From Candidatus Rifleibacteriota bacterium (GTDB taxonomy: Bacteria > Muiribacteriota > Ozemobacteria > Ozemobacterales > Ozemobacteraceae), in assembly GCA_015233155.1 (NCBI GenBank), contig JADFYG010000011.1, positions 6,280 to 70,279 on the forward strand: 64,000 nucleotides of DNA. Direction: 5' to 3'. This document shows positions 33,701 through 42,895 of this stretch, in pieces. The notes beneath the pieces are model-generated. The model made no database searches. It was not told the DNA's origin and saw nothing but the letters and a program-made list of their open reading frames with translations. Position 1 is the first letter of the stretch. Every line of letters begins with the position of its first letter. Both the position numbers and the translations under genes were made by a program.

Positions 33701-35107
33701 ATGAAATACAGGACTGAAAAAGACACGCTTGGTGAAGTAAGAGTGCCATTTGACGCTTATTATGGGGCACAAACACAGCGTGCGGTTGAAAATTTTCCAG
33801 TGAGTCGCCTGCGGCTTCAGCCGACATTCATAAGGGCGCAGGCTATAATCAAACTTGCTGCCGCCAAAGCAAACATTGCGTCAGGCCGATTGAACAAAAA
33901 AATTGGCAAGGCGATAATCGTCGCGGCTGAAGAGATTCTAACGGGGCGTTTCTCCGACCAGTTCGTTGTCGATGTTTTTCAGGCCGGTGCCGGTACTTCC
34001 CAGAACATGAACATGAACGAAGTCCTGGCTAATCGGGCTATCGAAATTCTTCAAGGGATACGTGGTGATTACAGACTGGTTCATCCGAATGATCATCCGA
34101 ACATGAGTCAGTCCACTAACGATACAATCCATGTGGCGATTCACATTGCCGGGTACACAGAGATAACAGGATGCCTTCTTCCAGCCGTGGAAAAGCTGGA
34201 ATCCGCTTTGCGAAAGAAATCATACGAGTTCGAAGCAATCGTTAAGACTGGACGGACACACCTTCAGGATGCGGTTCCCGTTCGCCTTGGACAGGAATTT
34301 GGCGCATATTCGACAATGATCGGGCATGCTTACGACAGAATCGAGGAGGCGACAGATAGGCTCCGTGAACTTTGTATTGGTGGAACCGCGGTAGGAACCG
34401 GACTTAACACAGATCCTGATTTTCGCAGCCGGATTTTGCGCCAAATCAATAAGATTACAGGATACCAATTCTTTGCCGCAGTGGATATGTTCGAGGCAAT
34501 GCAAAGTTTTGATCCTGTTCTCGCAGTTTGCGGAGCAATACGAACCCTTGTTACCAGTTTGCGTAAGATCGCCGACGATCTGAGATTACTTACATCAGGG
34601 CCTCGAACCGGTCTGGGTGAGATTCATCTCCCCGCTGTTCAACCCGGATCTTCGATCATGCCTGGGAAGGTGAATCCGGTCCTGCCTGAAATGATTGATA
34701 TGATCTGTTTTCACTCACTTGGTTGTGATGCAACGATTCTTGCAGCTGCGCAAGCCGGACAACTGGAGCTGAATGTCATGATGCCGGTGATCACATATAA
34801 TTTTCTTCTGGAGATCGAGATACTTTCAAACGGAATTCGGGCATTTACTGAAAAATGCATTACTGGGATCAAGGCTAACGAAAAAGTGTGTCTCAGATTT
34901 TCAGAACTGAGCCCATCAATCGCAACGGCTCTGGTTGATCATATCGGCTATCAACATGCGGCAGAACTCGCCAAGGAAGCGCTTGATAAAGACGTGACAA
35001 TTCGGGAACTGGCAGAAGCCAAAAAAATCCTGGATTCTGAAACACTGAGCAAACTTCTGGATGTTCGCCGGATGACCGAAGATCCCGCTTACCCCAAAAA
35101 GCAGTAG
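33701..35107 (+). CDS. Aspartate ammonia-lyase / fumarase class II family enzyme
   Basis: 468 residues. Superfamily signatures: GAGTSQNMNMNEVLANRA, NDHPNMSQSTND, GRTHLQDAVPVRLGQEF and GSSIMPGKVNPV near residue 325. In aspartase the Val after NP and the following PEM/PEV are typical, whereas fumarase has NPTQCE; NPVLPEMIDM therefore favours aspartase (aspartate to fumarate plus ammonia). Fumarase cannot be excluded. It runs towards the acetolactate synthase gene, with 13 bases between the stops. Confidence 0.85.
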   Translation: MKYRTEKDTLGEVRVPFDAYYGAQTQRAVENFPVSRLRLQPTFIRAQAIIKLAAAKANIASGRLNKKIGKAIIVAAEEILTGRFSDQFVVDVFQAGAGTSQNMNMNEVLANRAIEILQGIRGDYRLVHPNDHPNMSQSTNDTIHVAIHIAGYTEITGCLLPAVEKLESALRKKSYEFEAIVKTGRTHLQDAVPVRLGQEFGAYSTMIGHAYDRIEEATDRLRELCIGGTAVGTGLNTDPDFRSRILRQINKITGYQFFAAVDMFEAMQSFDPVLAVCGAIRTLVTSLRKIADDLRLLTSGPRTGLGEIHLPAVQPGSSIMPGKVNPVLPEMIDMICFHSLGCDATILAAAQAGQLELNVMMPVITYNFLLEIEILSNGIRAFTEKCITGIKANEKVCLRFSELSPSIATALVDHIGYQHAAELAKEALDKDVTIRELAEAKKILDSETLSKLLDVRRMTEDPAYPKKQ

Positions 35108-35120
35108 ACATTTCGACTGT

Positions 35121-36782
35121 CTATTTCTTGGCAGGATCCAAAGGACAGTGGTATCCACCCATTTTCTTGGCGAGTTCAATGTTCTGGTCGTAATCAATAG
35201 GTACTGCGATGACGGTTGGGCAATCTGTGTGAGAAAAAGCTTCCTGGAGTGCAGGACGAAACTGGTCAGCAGAGCTGATTTGAATTCCACGGCATCCGAA
35301 TGACTTTGCAAGCATTACAAAGTCCGGGTTTACCAAATCTACATTAGACGATTTGCAATAAGTTAAAGTCTGCTTCCATTTTATCATTCCGTAGCAGTTG
35401 TCATTCCAGATGACCACGGTGATCGGTATTTTGTAACGGACCGCAGTGATGAGGTCCTGGACATTCATAAGAAAACCGCCGTCACCACACAGAGCTACGA
35501 CATTCTTCGCGGGGAACTCCTTTTTCGCGGCGATGGCTCCGGGAAGCGAAATACCCATGGAACAAAAGCCATTGGTTATGATGGTGGTTCGGGGAAGATA
35601 TGTCTTGTAATCACGCGCTACCCAAAGTTTGTGGACACCGACATCGCTGATCAGAATGTCATCGTCGCGCAGAACGGCACGCATGTCGCTGATGATCCGC
35701 TGTGGTTTGACCGGAAACGATGTATCATTGTCAAATTCAGAGAGATCAATTGAAATCCTTGTTCGAAGTGCCTCGAACTGCGGAGTCTTTGTTGGTATGG
35801 GGCAGGTAAGCTGCTCATTGAACGCATTTACTGTCTCCAGGATGCTGCCAACGATGTCAAGTGTTACCGGGTATTTGTTATCCACTTCCGCAGCCTGAGT
35901 GTCAATGTGGATGATGCGTTTGGGTTTTCCAATGTTCCATCTTGCCGGTGGCCATTCCACCATGTCATATCCAATGCAGATAACCAGATCCGCCTGTTCG
36001 AAAGCCTCGGTTACGATGTCGTTCAGACCAAGACCGACCGCAAAAAGAGATTGTTTATGACGGTCAGAAAGGACTCCTTTTCCCATGAAAGTGCTTACCG
36101 CATAAATTCCTGTCTGATCAATCAGGCGCGTAATCTGCTCAGAGGCGCAGTCACGCGAACAGCCATTCCCCAGGAGAATCAAAGGTGTGTCGGCTGCTCG
36201 GATGATATCCAGCGCCCGCTTTACGAGATAAGGCTTTACTCCGCCTTCCGGATTGCTGAACGTCGGAATCATCGGCTTTTCATCCGAGTTTCCCCGGGCG
36301 ATGTCTTCTGGAAGCTCTATGACAGTTGCTCCTGGTTTCTCAACAGTTGCAAGCTTGAAGGCTTTCCGTACCACCTCCGGTATATTGTCTGAGTCGCGAA
36401 CCGTTGTAGCCCATTTCGTGACGGGTTTGAACATACTGATCGAATCCATCATTTGATGGGATTCCTTGTGCATGCGCCTGGTGCTGGTCTGTCCGACTAT
36501 TGCAACAAGCGGCGAATGGTCCATGTTTGCACTGGCAACTCCGGTCAAAAGATTCGTGGTGCCTGGCCCTAGCGTTGAGAGGCAAACTCCCGGTTTTCCG
36601 GTTACTCGACCATACATGTCAGCCATGAATGCGGCAGCTTGTTCATGGCGACAAATGATAAACTCGATCGGTGAGTCGAGAAGCGAGATCATCAGGTCGG
36701 CGTTTTCCTCGCCGGGCACCCCGAATATCGTTTTTACCCCTTCAGCTTCAAGACATCGCAAAAAAAGGTCTGACGCTTTCAA
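35121..36782 (-). CDS. Acetolactate synthase, large (catabolic-type) subunit
   Basis: 553 residues with the three ThDP-enzyme domains. The ThDP glutamate is in RHEQAAAFMADMYGRVTG, the middle domain has the LILLGNGCSR region, and the ThDP/Mg motif is ALCGDGGFLMNVQDL. It condenses two pyruvates to acetolactate. There is no ilvN next to it, so it may be a catabolic, AlsS-like form or a related pyruvate-using enzyme. Translation appears to start at TTG 36782, with GGAAGG at longer spacing upstream. It is divergent from the aconitase gene across about 100 bases. Confidence 0.85.
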   Translation of the reverse strand: MKASDLFLRCLEAEGVKTIFGVPGEENADLMISLLDSPIEFIICRHEQAAAFMADMYGRVTGKPGVCLSTLGPGTTNLLTGVASANMDHSPLVAIVGQTSTRRMHKESHQMMDSISMFKPVTKWATTVRDSDNIPEVVRKAFKLATVEKPGATVIELPEDIARGNSDEKPMIPTFSNPEGGVKPYLVKRALDIIRAADTPLILLGNGCSRDCASEQITRLIDQTGIYAVSTFMGKGVLSDRHKQSLFAVGLGLNDIVTEAFEQADLVICIGYDMVEWPPARWNIGKPKRIIHIDTQAAEVDNKYPVTLDIVGSILETVNAFNEQLTCPIPTKTPQFEALRTRISIDLSEFDNDTSFPVKPQRIISDMRAVLRDDDILISDVGVHKLWVARDYKTYLPRTTIITNGFCSMGISLPGAIAAKKEFPAKNVVALCGDGGFLMNVQDLITAVRYKIPITVVIWNDNCYGMIKWKQTLTYCKSSNVDLVNPDFVMLAKSFGCRGIQISSADQFRPALQEAFSHTDCPTVIAVPIDYDQNIELAKKMGGYHCPLDPAKK

Positions 36783-36885
36783 TGTTTACGTTTTTCCTTC
36801 CGTGATTTAAAGTAGAAGTATCAGACAGCTTTTAATTTATTTCATTTTAAATATTTCCGCAACCTGAAACGGAGGGGACAAAATT

Positions 36886-38823
36886 ATGAGATCGATGACA
36901 TTGACGGAAAAGATTCTTCGTGCCCACCTCATTGAGGGCGAATATAAGCCCGGTAATGAGATTGGCATTCGTATTGATCACACGCTCACGCAGGACGCCA
37001 CAGGGACTCTTGTGTATCTTCAGTTTGAGAAACTTAGGATCGATCGTGTGAAAGCTGAACTTTCGGTCAGTTATGTGGACCACAATCTTTTGCAAACTGA
37101 TTTTCGGAATGCTGATGACCACGCATATCTTCACAGCGTGGCCAAGCGCTTCGGCATCTATTTTTCCCGGCCCGGAAACGGAGTTTCTCACCAGGTTCAC
37201 ATGGAACGATTTGGCGTGCCGGGAAAAACGATGCTGGGAGCTGACAGCCATACGGTTTCAGCCGGTGGAATCAGCATGCTCGCTATCGGTGCCGGAGGCC
37301 TGGATGTTGCGTTGGCCATGGGAGGGGTTCCTTATTACTTAACCGTTCCGAGGGTTTTTGGGGTAAAGCTGACAGGAAAACTCGGTCCATGGGTTTCAGG
37401 AAAAGATGTCATTCTCGAGATGCTTCGACGATTCAGCGTAAAGGGCGGCGTCGGAAAGGTTGTGGAATACTACGGCCCGGGTGTGGATGCACTTTCCATG
37501 TCGCATCGGCAGACCATCTGCAATATGGGGGCAGAATTGGGTGCGACTTCTTCCATTTTCCCTTCTGACCACCACACGCGGAATTTTATGGTTGCCCAAG
37601 GCAGGGGGGATGCGTGGAAAGAGCTTAAGGCAGACGAGGGAGCCCAATATGACGAAAATACTGAGATTAATCTTTGTGAGATCGAACCCCTTATAGCTTG
37701 CCCACATTCGCCTGATAACGTGAAGAAAGTAAGCGAGGTCGAGGGACTTCCTGTTGGTCAGGTGATCGTTGGTTCATCAGTTAATTCCTCATTCCGGGAT
37801 CTGATGATTGTCGTAAAAGCGCTTGAAAATCGTGTCATTCATGAAAACGTATCATTCGAGGTAAATCCCGGAAGTCGACAGGTGCTTGAAAACATTGCAG
37901 CACACGGTGGAGTTCTTACTTTGCTCAAGGCCGGCGGGCGAATTCATCAGTCAGGGTGTCTCGGCTGCATTGGCATGGGCCAGGCTCCTGCCACGAATAC
38001 GGTTTCTCTACGGACATTTCCCCGCAATTTCAAGGGACGAAGCGGCACCGACAATGACCAGGTCTTTCTTTGCAGTCCGGAAACAGCAGTCGCGGCGGCA
38101 ATTTTCGGTAAAGTCACCGATCCGCGCAAACTGGGGAACTGCCCCGAAGTCCTGGAGCCGAATGAATACATCACCGACGATGGGAACATCATCAAGCCTC
38201 TTTCTCTCGAAGACTCTAAAAACATACAGCTTGTACGAGGACCGAATATTGTTGAAATCAATGATATTGCCCCTCTTCAGGATGTGTTGGAGGGAGAGGT
38301 TTTAATCAAGACAGGTGACAATATTTCTACCGATGATATCATTCCCGCAGGAAACAAGGTACTTCCCTACCGGAGTAATATCCCCGCTATCAGCGAATTC
38401 GTTTTCAGCCGCATCGACTCGGATTTTTCACGTCGCGCAAAGGAAAAAAACGGGGGGTTTGTTGTCGGAGGAAATAACTACGGTCAGGGCTCTTCGCGGG
38501 AACATGCCGCGCTTGCTCCAAGTTACCTTGGAGTGAAAGCGAAGATCGTAAAAGGTTTTGCCCGAATTCACCGCTCCAATTTGATCAATTATGGAATAAT
38601 TCCCCTGGTTTTCAAGAATCCTTCTGATTTCGATGAAATCAAGGCTGGGATGCATCTGCAAATCGTCGGCATCAGGGCGGCAATTGCGCGAGGCGATGAA
38701 GAAATAACACTCCAGGTGAATGGAAAAACCATTTCTGTTCTCATGAAATTCTCGTCCAGAGAGCGGGAGATTCTGGTTGCGGGAGGAGAATTGAACTTCA
38801 TACGGCACAAGCTGAACAAGTGA
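36886..38823 (+). CDS. Aconitate hydratase (short, about 645-residue type)
   Basis: Converts citrate to isocitrate. N-terminal domains carry GADSHTVSAGGISMLAIGAGG and the cluster-binding SGCLGCIGMGQAPAT; the C-terminal swivel domain has TGDNISTDDIIPAGNKVLP and GQGSSREHAALAP. The usual GSCTNSS loop reads GSSVNSSF here, so the first of the three cluster Cys of classic aconitase is not in its normal place. A strong ACGGAGGGG precedes ATG 36886. It may be a subfamily trait (many 640-residue enzymes are distinct from AcnA/AcnB). Homoaconitase-like activity is an alternative. Confidence 0.88.
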   Translation: MRSMTLTEKILRAHLIEGEYKPGNEIGIRIDHTLTQDATGTLVYLQFEKLRIDRVKAELSVSYVDHNLLQTDFRNADDHAYLHSVAKRFGIYFSRPGNGVSHQVHMERFGVPGKTMLGADSHTVSAGGISMLAIGAGGLDVALAMGGVPYYLTVPRVFGVKLTGKLGPWVSGKDVILEMLRRFSVKGGVGKVVEYYGPGVDALSMSHRQTICNMGAELGATSSIFPSDHHTRNFMVAQGRGDAWKELKADEGAQYDENTEINLCEIEPLIACPHSPDNVKKVSEVEGLPVGQVIVGSSVNSSFRDLMIVVKALENRVIHENVSFEVNPGSRQVLENIAAHGGVLTLLKAGGRIHQSGCLGCIGMGQAPATNTVSLRTFPRNFKGRSGTDNDQVFLCSPETAVAAAIFGKVTDPRKLGNCPEVLEPNEYITDDGNIIKPLSLEDSKNIQLVRGPNIVEINDIAPLQDVLEGEVLIKTGDNISTDDIIPAGNKVLPYRSNIPAISEFVFSRIDSDFSRRAKEKNGGFVVGGNNYGQGSSREHAALAPSYLGVKAKIVKGFARIHRSNLINYGIIPLVFKNPSDFDEIKAGMHLQIVGIRAAIARGDEEITLQVNGKTISVLMKFSSREREILVAGGELNFIRHKLNK

Positions 38824-38853
38824 CTCGTGTCAGTTCTCTGACCCTGACAAATA

Positions 38854-39768
38854 TTAAAGGACGGTCATTCCGTTTGATACAAATTTTGATCTGACTTTTT
38901 CCATATCATGTCTGTCCGGAACAGGAGTTGATTCAAGCTGATACTGTTTTCCAATTTGAGCATATTTTGGAATCCCCATTTTCATATACGGAAGCAGATT
39001 TATATACTTCAATTTGTTTCCCATGAGGAATTCTGAAAGGCCATCAATATTTTCAGCGGTGTCGGTAATACCAGGGATGACCGGCATTCTCGGCAGAAGT
39101 GGAATTCGTGCGATCTCAGCCAGTTTTACTATGTTCCGGAGAATGATTTCATTTGAAACACCGCAATAGTGTTTATGCAGATCGTCGTTGATTAGTTTTA
39201 TGTCAAAAATAAAGAATGAGATATACGGCAAGGCTTTTTCAATAACACTGAATGGTGCATATAAAGATGTTTCGACCGCCGTTGAAATGCCTGCGTTTCT
39301 GATCCTTTCAAGTAACTCTATTGTAAAATCGGCCTGCATAAATGGTTCGCCGCCGCTTAAAGTCAAACCCCCTTCTGCGCCGAAAAATTTTCTGTCTTTT
39401 AAAATCTCTGAAACGGCATCAGAAACGGATATCTCTTTGCCGCAAAGCTCAATCGCTCCTGTTCGGCAAACGGATATGCAAGACTTTATCGTGCAGAAGC
39501 GACATTTCCTGAAATCAAGTAAAACAGAGGAAGCATTTTTTTCAATTGCTTTATTCTCCAGACAGGCGCCAACGCATTTTACACATCCGGGTTCGCACAG
39601 ATTGCCCTTGGTTCTGATTTGAGGTAATTTTTCAATACTTTCGGGATTGGAACACCAAAGGCAGTTCAGAGGGCACCCTTTTAAAAATACAACAGTTCTC
39701 ACGCCCGGCCCATCATGCACTGAATATGGCTGTATATGAAAAATTGTTCCGGAATTTATTTCAGACAT
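38854..39768 (-). CDS. Glycyl radical enzyme activating enzyme (radical SAM)
   Basis: 304 residues. The radical SAM CxxxCxxC motif is CPLNCLWC at residues 32-39, with VHDGPGVRT before it, typical of glycyl radical activases. Two further 4Fe-4S sites follow: CEPGCVKCVGAC and CRFCTIKSCISVC; TLSGGEPFMQ is the GGE motif for SAM. It makes the radical on the glycine of the enzyme encoded directly upstream; its start overlaps that gene's stop by one base (TAATG). Both genes are visibly more AT-rich than the chaperone or pilin regions. Confidence 0.95.
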   Translation of the reverse strand: MSEINSGTIFHIQPYSVHDGPGVRTVVFLKGCPLNCLWCSNPESIEKLPQIRTKGNLCEPGCVKCVGACLENKAIEKNASSVLLDFRKCRFCTIKSCISVCRTGAIELCGKEISVSDAVSEILKDRKFFGAEGGLTLSGGEPFMQADFTIELLERIRNAGISTAVETSLYAPFSVIEKALPYISFFIFDIKLINDDLHKHYCGVSNEIILRNIVKLAEIARIPLLPRMPVIPGITDTAENIDGLSEFLMGNKLKYINLLPYMKMGIPKYAQIGKQYQLESTPVPDRHDMEKVRSKFVSNGMTVL

Positions 39769-42413
39769 TACGCTAAAGATTCACGAATTTCTTCATATTC
39801 GGTTCTGACTATAATTTCATCCTGAATTGCCTTGGAAAGTTCAACCCAGTATGCGCTGAATCCTGCTACCCGAACAATAAGATCTCTGTAACCACGCGGG
39901 TTTTTCTGAGCTTCACGAAGCATCCTGGAATCAACAATATTAAACTGAATATGGTATCCGCCAATTTCGAAATAATTTTTTATCATTGAGCACAGTTTTC
40001 TGGAGCCATCGACACCCTTGACCGCTGTAGGATGTATTTTCATATTAAGCTGCACGGAACGCATTTTAACGGGATCGAGCTTTGCCGCACTTCTGAGCAT
40101 TGCCAGCGGACCGTTTACATCGGTTCCGGGAAACGGCGACTGAATTGCATCCGCAAGCGTGACTCCGGCAAGTCTTCCATCGGGAGTTGCCCCTGTAACT
40201 CTGCCGAAAGGACCGTGGGAAGAAATGGAAAGCGCCGCTGAAACCCAGTTCAGGCCAAGATAACTTTTCTGAGAAGTAACGGATTCATTGTAGACATCCC
40301 ATACTTTGACAAATATATCATCGACATAATTATCATCGTTCCCATATTTGGGTGCATCAAGAAAATCATGATACATTTCGGCCCATTTTTCAGAAACCTT
40401 TTCCTGCTGAAGAAATGAATATTTACCATCCTGATCCATTCTCTTAAAGCCGAAATTTGAGTTCATTGCTTCACATGCGTCTTTAATCGAGTATTTATTA
40501 CCCTCATATACACATTTTTTAAGTGCCGCAAATGAATTTGCCACATTTACATTTCCTGAGCAGAGAATCGTTACTGTTTTGTTATAGCGTGCACCGTTAT
40601 GGTCAAGGTCTTTTCCATTTTTTATACAGTCATTTAAAAAGGCGCTGCCGAAAACAAGAGACTGCCCGTGTCTGTGACATGCCATAACATAGGTCCAATA
40701 ATCTTCATAGCATTGTACAACTTTTTTCTGGGCAATCTTCCAGGCTTCCCAGAGTTTGTCATAACTATCAATGTCTCCGGGATCATCAAACACCTGAATA
40801 TTTGTTCTCGGATCTTTGCCGGAATTAAGGATGCATTCAAGTATTTTAAGCTGATTGATAAATGCCGGATGACAAATTCCGTGACAGTTCCCCTGCATCT
40901 GGAGTTCAACACACCCGCCAAGACCGCACATACGGGCGTCTTCCAGAGTAATTTTTTCTTCCTGATGTGTATATAACAGATGCTGAATTGCAGCCTGATT
41001 GTTAAACCATGCTGGGTATCCGGTTCCTGTTTTAGTACATTCAGCAGCCTTTAAAAGCATTTCTTCAGAGGTTTTGGGATCAACAAGAATGCCCATGGTG
41101 GGCTGGCATGTTTCATAAGTCATTCCGGCGTCGAGCATCAGATGTTCCAGTCTGTTTTCCGCACTTTTCCCTTCCGGGGTCAGACCTCCCACCACCAGAT
41201 GCTGAAAAAGATTCATTGATGCAAGAGCAGCCCAGCTCCTGGGGCTGACAAATTCAACGCATTCAAACTTGAATCGCATAACTTCCAGCAGTTCATGCAC
41301 ATTCGCATCTGTCAATGCGCCGGAATCAATATCTTTTTTATAGTACGGGTAAAGTATCTGGCCCCAGCGCCCTGGTGAAAGTCCGACAACCGGACACTCA
41401 ATTTGAATAAGCATATGTGTAATCCATGCAGCCTGTAACGCTTCTTTGAAATTTCTCGCAGGTTTTGCAGGTACTCTTTCTAAGATATCAGCAATTTCTC
41501 TGAGTTCATTTCTCCTTGTTTCATCCGGATGCTGCTTCGACATCTCCACAGCTTTTTTCTGATAGTTTGAAACCCAGATAAGGGCGCCCTCAAGTGCAAT
41601 AATTACCGAACGCCAAAAAATGACCTGTTCACTCGGTTCCCATCCTTGTAGTTTCGTTTTTTTGATTTTTTCAGAACATTCATTGATAATATCTTCAATT
41701 CCACGTTCGATTACCATGTCATACGCTGGAATCCAGCGGCCTTCCATAATTGAAACAACGGATGGCGGAAAAATAAAGGAATCAAAGCACTTTTTCAGAA
41801 AACCATGATCAGGATAATTATCCTTCATAAAATCATCAGAAACATCTTCTATACAGCGGCCATCCCAATATTCACAATCTTTCAGCAGAAGTGGAATATG
41901 CTCTTCATGAATCCCGAATATTCCCATCTGCCGTACTTCTTTCTTTCCCTGAGATGCAAAACCACCGCCTTGCGCAATAGTTGATTCATCTCCCTTTTCC
42001 TTGTCGGAGCCTTCGAATAGATGCTTAAAAAACTTTTGTGAGTAGTTGGTGTAAGGAACAGCTCCACGTGTATAACGCGTTTTCTGAGTAACCAGAAGCT
42101 CATGCTCATTAATAACCGGAGTCATTTTTGAGAGCGCGTGCTTTAATGCCTTGGCTTTTCTTATGAGAAAAGGTTGCCCGTCAAACAGTTTCCATCCTTC
42201 AGTAAAGAGATTTGAAAATTCCGGATCAATGAGCACCTGTGAGTCTAAGAACGCCTGTTTAAGTGCCTTTGTTCGCTTTGTGGTCGGCTGTTTCTTAACC
42301 TCGAAAGATTCATAGCCTTCTTTGTTTAAAGAAGCCGGCGGCCATGTCGGAGTCTGTTGAGACTGAATCATGTTGTCAACATTTTTACTGACTGATAAAT
42401 TCTGGTTTTTCAT
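39768..42413 (-). CDS. Glycyl radical enzyme of unassigned substrate
   Basis: 881 residues from ATG 42413, which has GAGGTCGCG upstream; the frame continues to a TTG at 42455. The glycyl loop RVAGFSAYWVELSKAIQDEII puts the radical Gly near residue 851. The thiyl-radical Cys is in GLGGCVELQ, with the acid/base Glu two residues on, the pattern of eliminases and decarboxylases rather than of pyruvate formate-lyase (adjacent Cys pair). The length is closest to arylacetate decarboxylases or alkyl-/arylsuccinate synthases, above the 780-850 of choline, diol or HypD enzymes. No small subunit of the HpdC or BssB/BssC kind is adjacent, which favours a one-subunit enzyme such as an indoleacetate or phenylacetate decarboxylase relative; substrate unproven. 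Confidence 0.9.
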   Translation of the reverse strand: MKNQNLSVSKNVDNMIQSQQTPTWPPASLNKEGYESFEVKKQPTTKRTKALKQAFLDSQVLIDPEFSNLFTEGWKLFDGQPFLIRKAKALKHALSKMTPVINEHELLVTQKTRYTRGAVPYTNYSQKFFKHLFEGSDKEKGDESTIAQGGGFASQGKKEVRQMGIFGIHEEHIPLLLKDCEYWDGRCIEDVSDDFMKDNYPDHGFLKKCFDSFIFPPSVVSIMEGRWIPAYDMVIERGIEDIINECSEKIKKTKLQGWEPSEQVIFWRSVIIALEGALIWVSNYQKKAVEMSKQHPDETRRNELREIADILERVPAKPARNFKEALQAAWITHMLIQIECPVVGLSPGRWGQILYPYYKKDIDSGALTDANVHELLEVMRFKFECVEFVSPRSWAALASMNLFQHLVVGGLTPEGKSAENRLEHLMLDAGMTYETCQPTMGILVDPKTSEEMLLKAAECTKTGTGYPAWFNNQAAIQHLLYTHQEEKITLEDARMCGLGGCVELQMQGNCHGICHPAFINQLKILECILNSGKDPRTNIQVFDDPGDIDSYDKLWEAWKIAQKKVVQCYEDYWTYVMACHRHGQSLVFGSAFLNDCIKNGKDLDHNGARYNKTVTILCSGNVNVANSFAALKKCVYEGNKYSIKDACEAMNSNFGFKRMDQDGKYSFLQQEKVSEKWAEMYHDFLDAPKYGNDDNYVDDIFVKVWDVYNESVTSQKSYLGLNWVSAALSISSHGPFGRVTGATPDGRLAGVTLADAIQSPFPGTDVNGPLAMLRSAAKLDPVKMRSVQLNMKIHPTAVKGVDGSRKLCSMIKNYFEIGGYHIQFNIVDSRMLREAQKNPRGYRDLIVRVAGFSAYWVELSKAIQDEIIVRTEYEEIRESLA

Positions 42414-42528
42414 CGCGACCTCGAAGAGATTAACTTTGCCAAAAGCATTCCTCAATTTATCGTATCTGGATTCATGATGAAAAGATTAGGCGAAGTTAAC
42501 TGCAAAAGTCAAAGAGTAAATCTTCACG

Positions 42529-42607
42529 ACTCTTTATGCCAGGCGAGATTCCTCACATTCGTTCGGAATGACAAGCAATACTGTCATTTCGACCGAAGGG
42601 AGAAATC
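42529..42607. repeat. Dispersed repeat, copy 2
   Basis: Second copy of the 27747-27825 repeat, here GACTCTTTATGCCAGGCGAG ... GGAATGACAAGCAATACTGT ... TTTCGACCGAAGGGAGAAAT. It occupies part of a 480-base gene-free stretch (42414-42895) in which I see nothing else. Confidence 0.85.
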
Positions 42608-42895
42608 TCAGCTAACCTGTTAACACCCTTTGTTAATCATGTTGTCATGAATCTAAAACATTCTGCAGTTAGTGTGACGGTTTGCTGGTATGGAGAAATC
42701 GACAGGCTGATCACCAGCTTCTCAGGCCATTGTTCCGAAGAGAGAATTTAATCCTGTCTGAATTCTGGTAAAATGAATGGGATGTTACTATTGGCAAAAT
42801 ATACGATGGGAAGACTGGCCGGACACCCCGTGAGATCAGGATATTGGAACTCCATGCTACAACAAGCGAGTTGAAAGAGAGAGAGGGAGAGATAA

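Noticed and set aside
39032-42480. Prophage or genomic island around the glycyl radical enzyme
   Set aside because: AT-rich composition alone; no integrase, tRNA or repeat pair bounds it, so only gene-level transfer is suggested.
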